Shown piece by piece: positions 5,551 to 5,561 of a stretch of 5,561 nt of DNA; position 1 is the first letter of the stretch, and every line of letters begins with the position of its first letter. Both the position numbers and the translations under genes were made by a program. Source of the stretch: Betaproteobacteria bacterium (GTDB taxonomy: Bacteria; Pseudomonadota; Gammaproteobacteria; Burkholderiales; Usitatibacteraceae); NCBI GenBank assembly GCA_025362705.1, contig JANYFH010000201.1:1-5561 (forward strand), in the 5' to 3' direction. A model generated the notes under the pieces. The model worked only from the letters and a program-made list of their open reading frames with translations, was not told the DNA's origin and searched no databases.

Positions 5551-5561
5551 ATTGTTCGGTT

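Overview
The window looks like ordinary chromosomal housekeeping DNA from a Gram-negative proteobacterium, most likely a betaproteobacterium. The evidence is moderate GC content, a YgfX-like gene divergent from ygfZ (an arrangement known from gamma/betaproteobacteria), a hexamer-type family I pyrophosphatase, and an HNH protein whose N-terminal part resembles a family I recall as common in betaproteobacteria. The taxon is inferred from gene content and family resemblance, not from a marker gene. No mobile element, CRISPR array, tRNA or rRNA was seen.

Left part (1-2031): a partial YgfX-like membrane protein gene runs leftward off the window edge. Only 44 bases separate it from the divergent gene ygfZ, which encodes a folate-binding Fe-S/tRNA-modification factor. 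ygfZ converges on a YjcF-like GNAT acetyltransferase gene, with 7 bases between their stops.

Middle part (2032-3683): a 115-base gap holds a probable intrinsic terminator for the gene on its right and a plausible promoter for the GNAT gene on its left. Then come a secreted DUF1223 thioredoxin-fold protein and ppa (inorganic pyrophosphatase), both on the minus strand and 83 bases apart. They may be co-transcribed from a promoter in the 122-base region upstream of ppa. That region also contains two short dyads in the predicted ppa leader and a small hairpin over the ribosome binding site of the divergent gene.

Right part (3684-5561): an HNH endonuclease-like gene on the plus strand converges on queA, which makes the queuosine precursor in tRNA. 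Between them lies a long imperfect hairpin (4451-4500), the most distinctive non-coding structure in the window.

Two genes touch tRNA modification (ygfZ, queA), one gives pyrophosphate removal (ppa), and the rest are poorly characterised conserved proteins. I see no convincing new multi-gene system. The items most worth following up are the HNH protein, the DUF1223 protein and the 4451-4500 hairpin.
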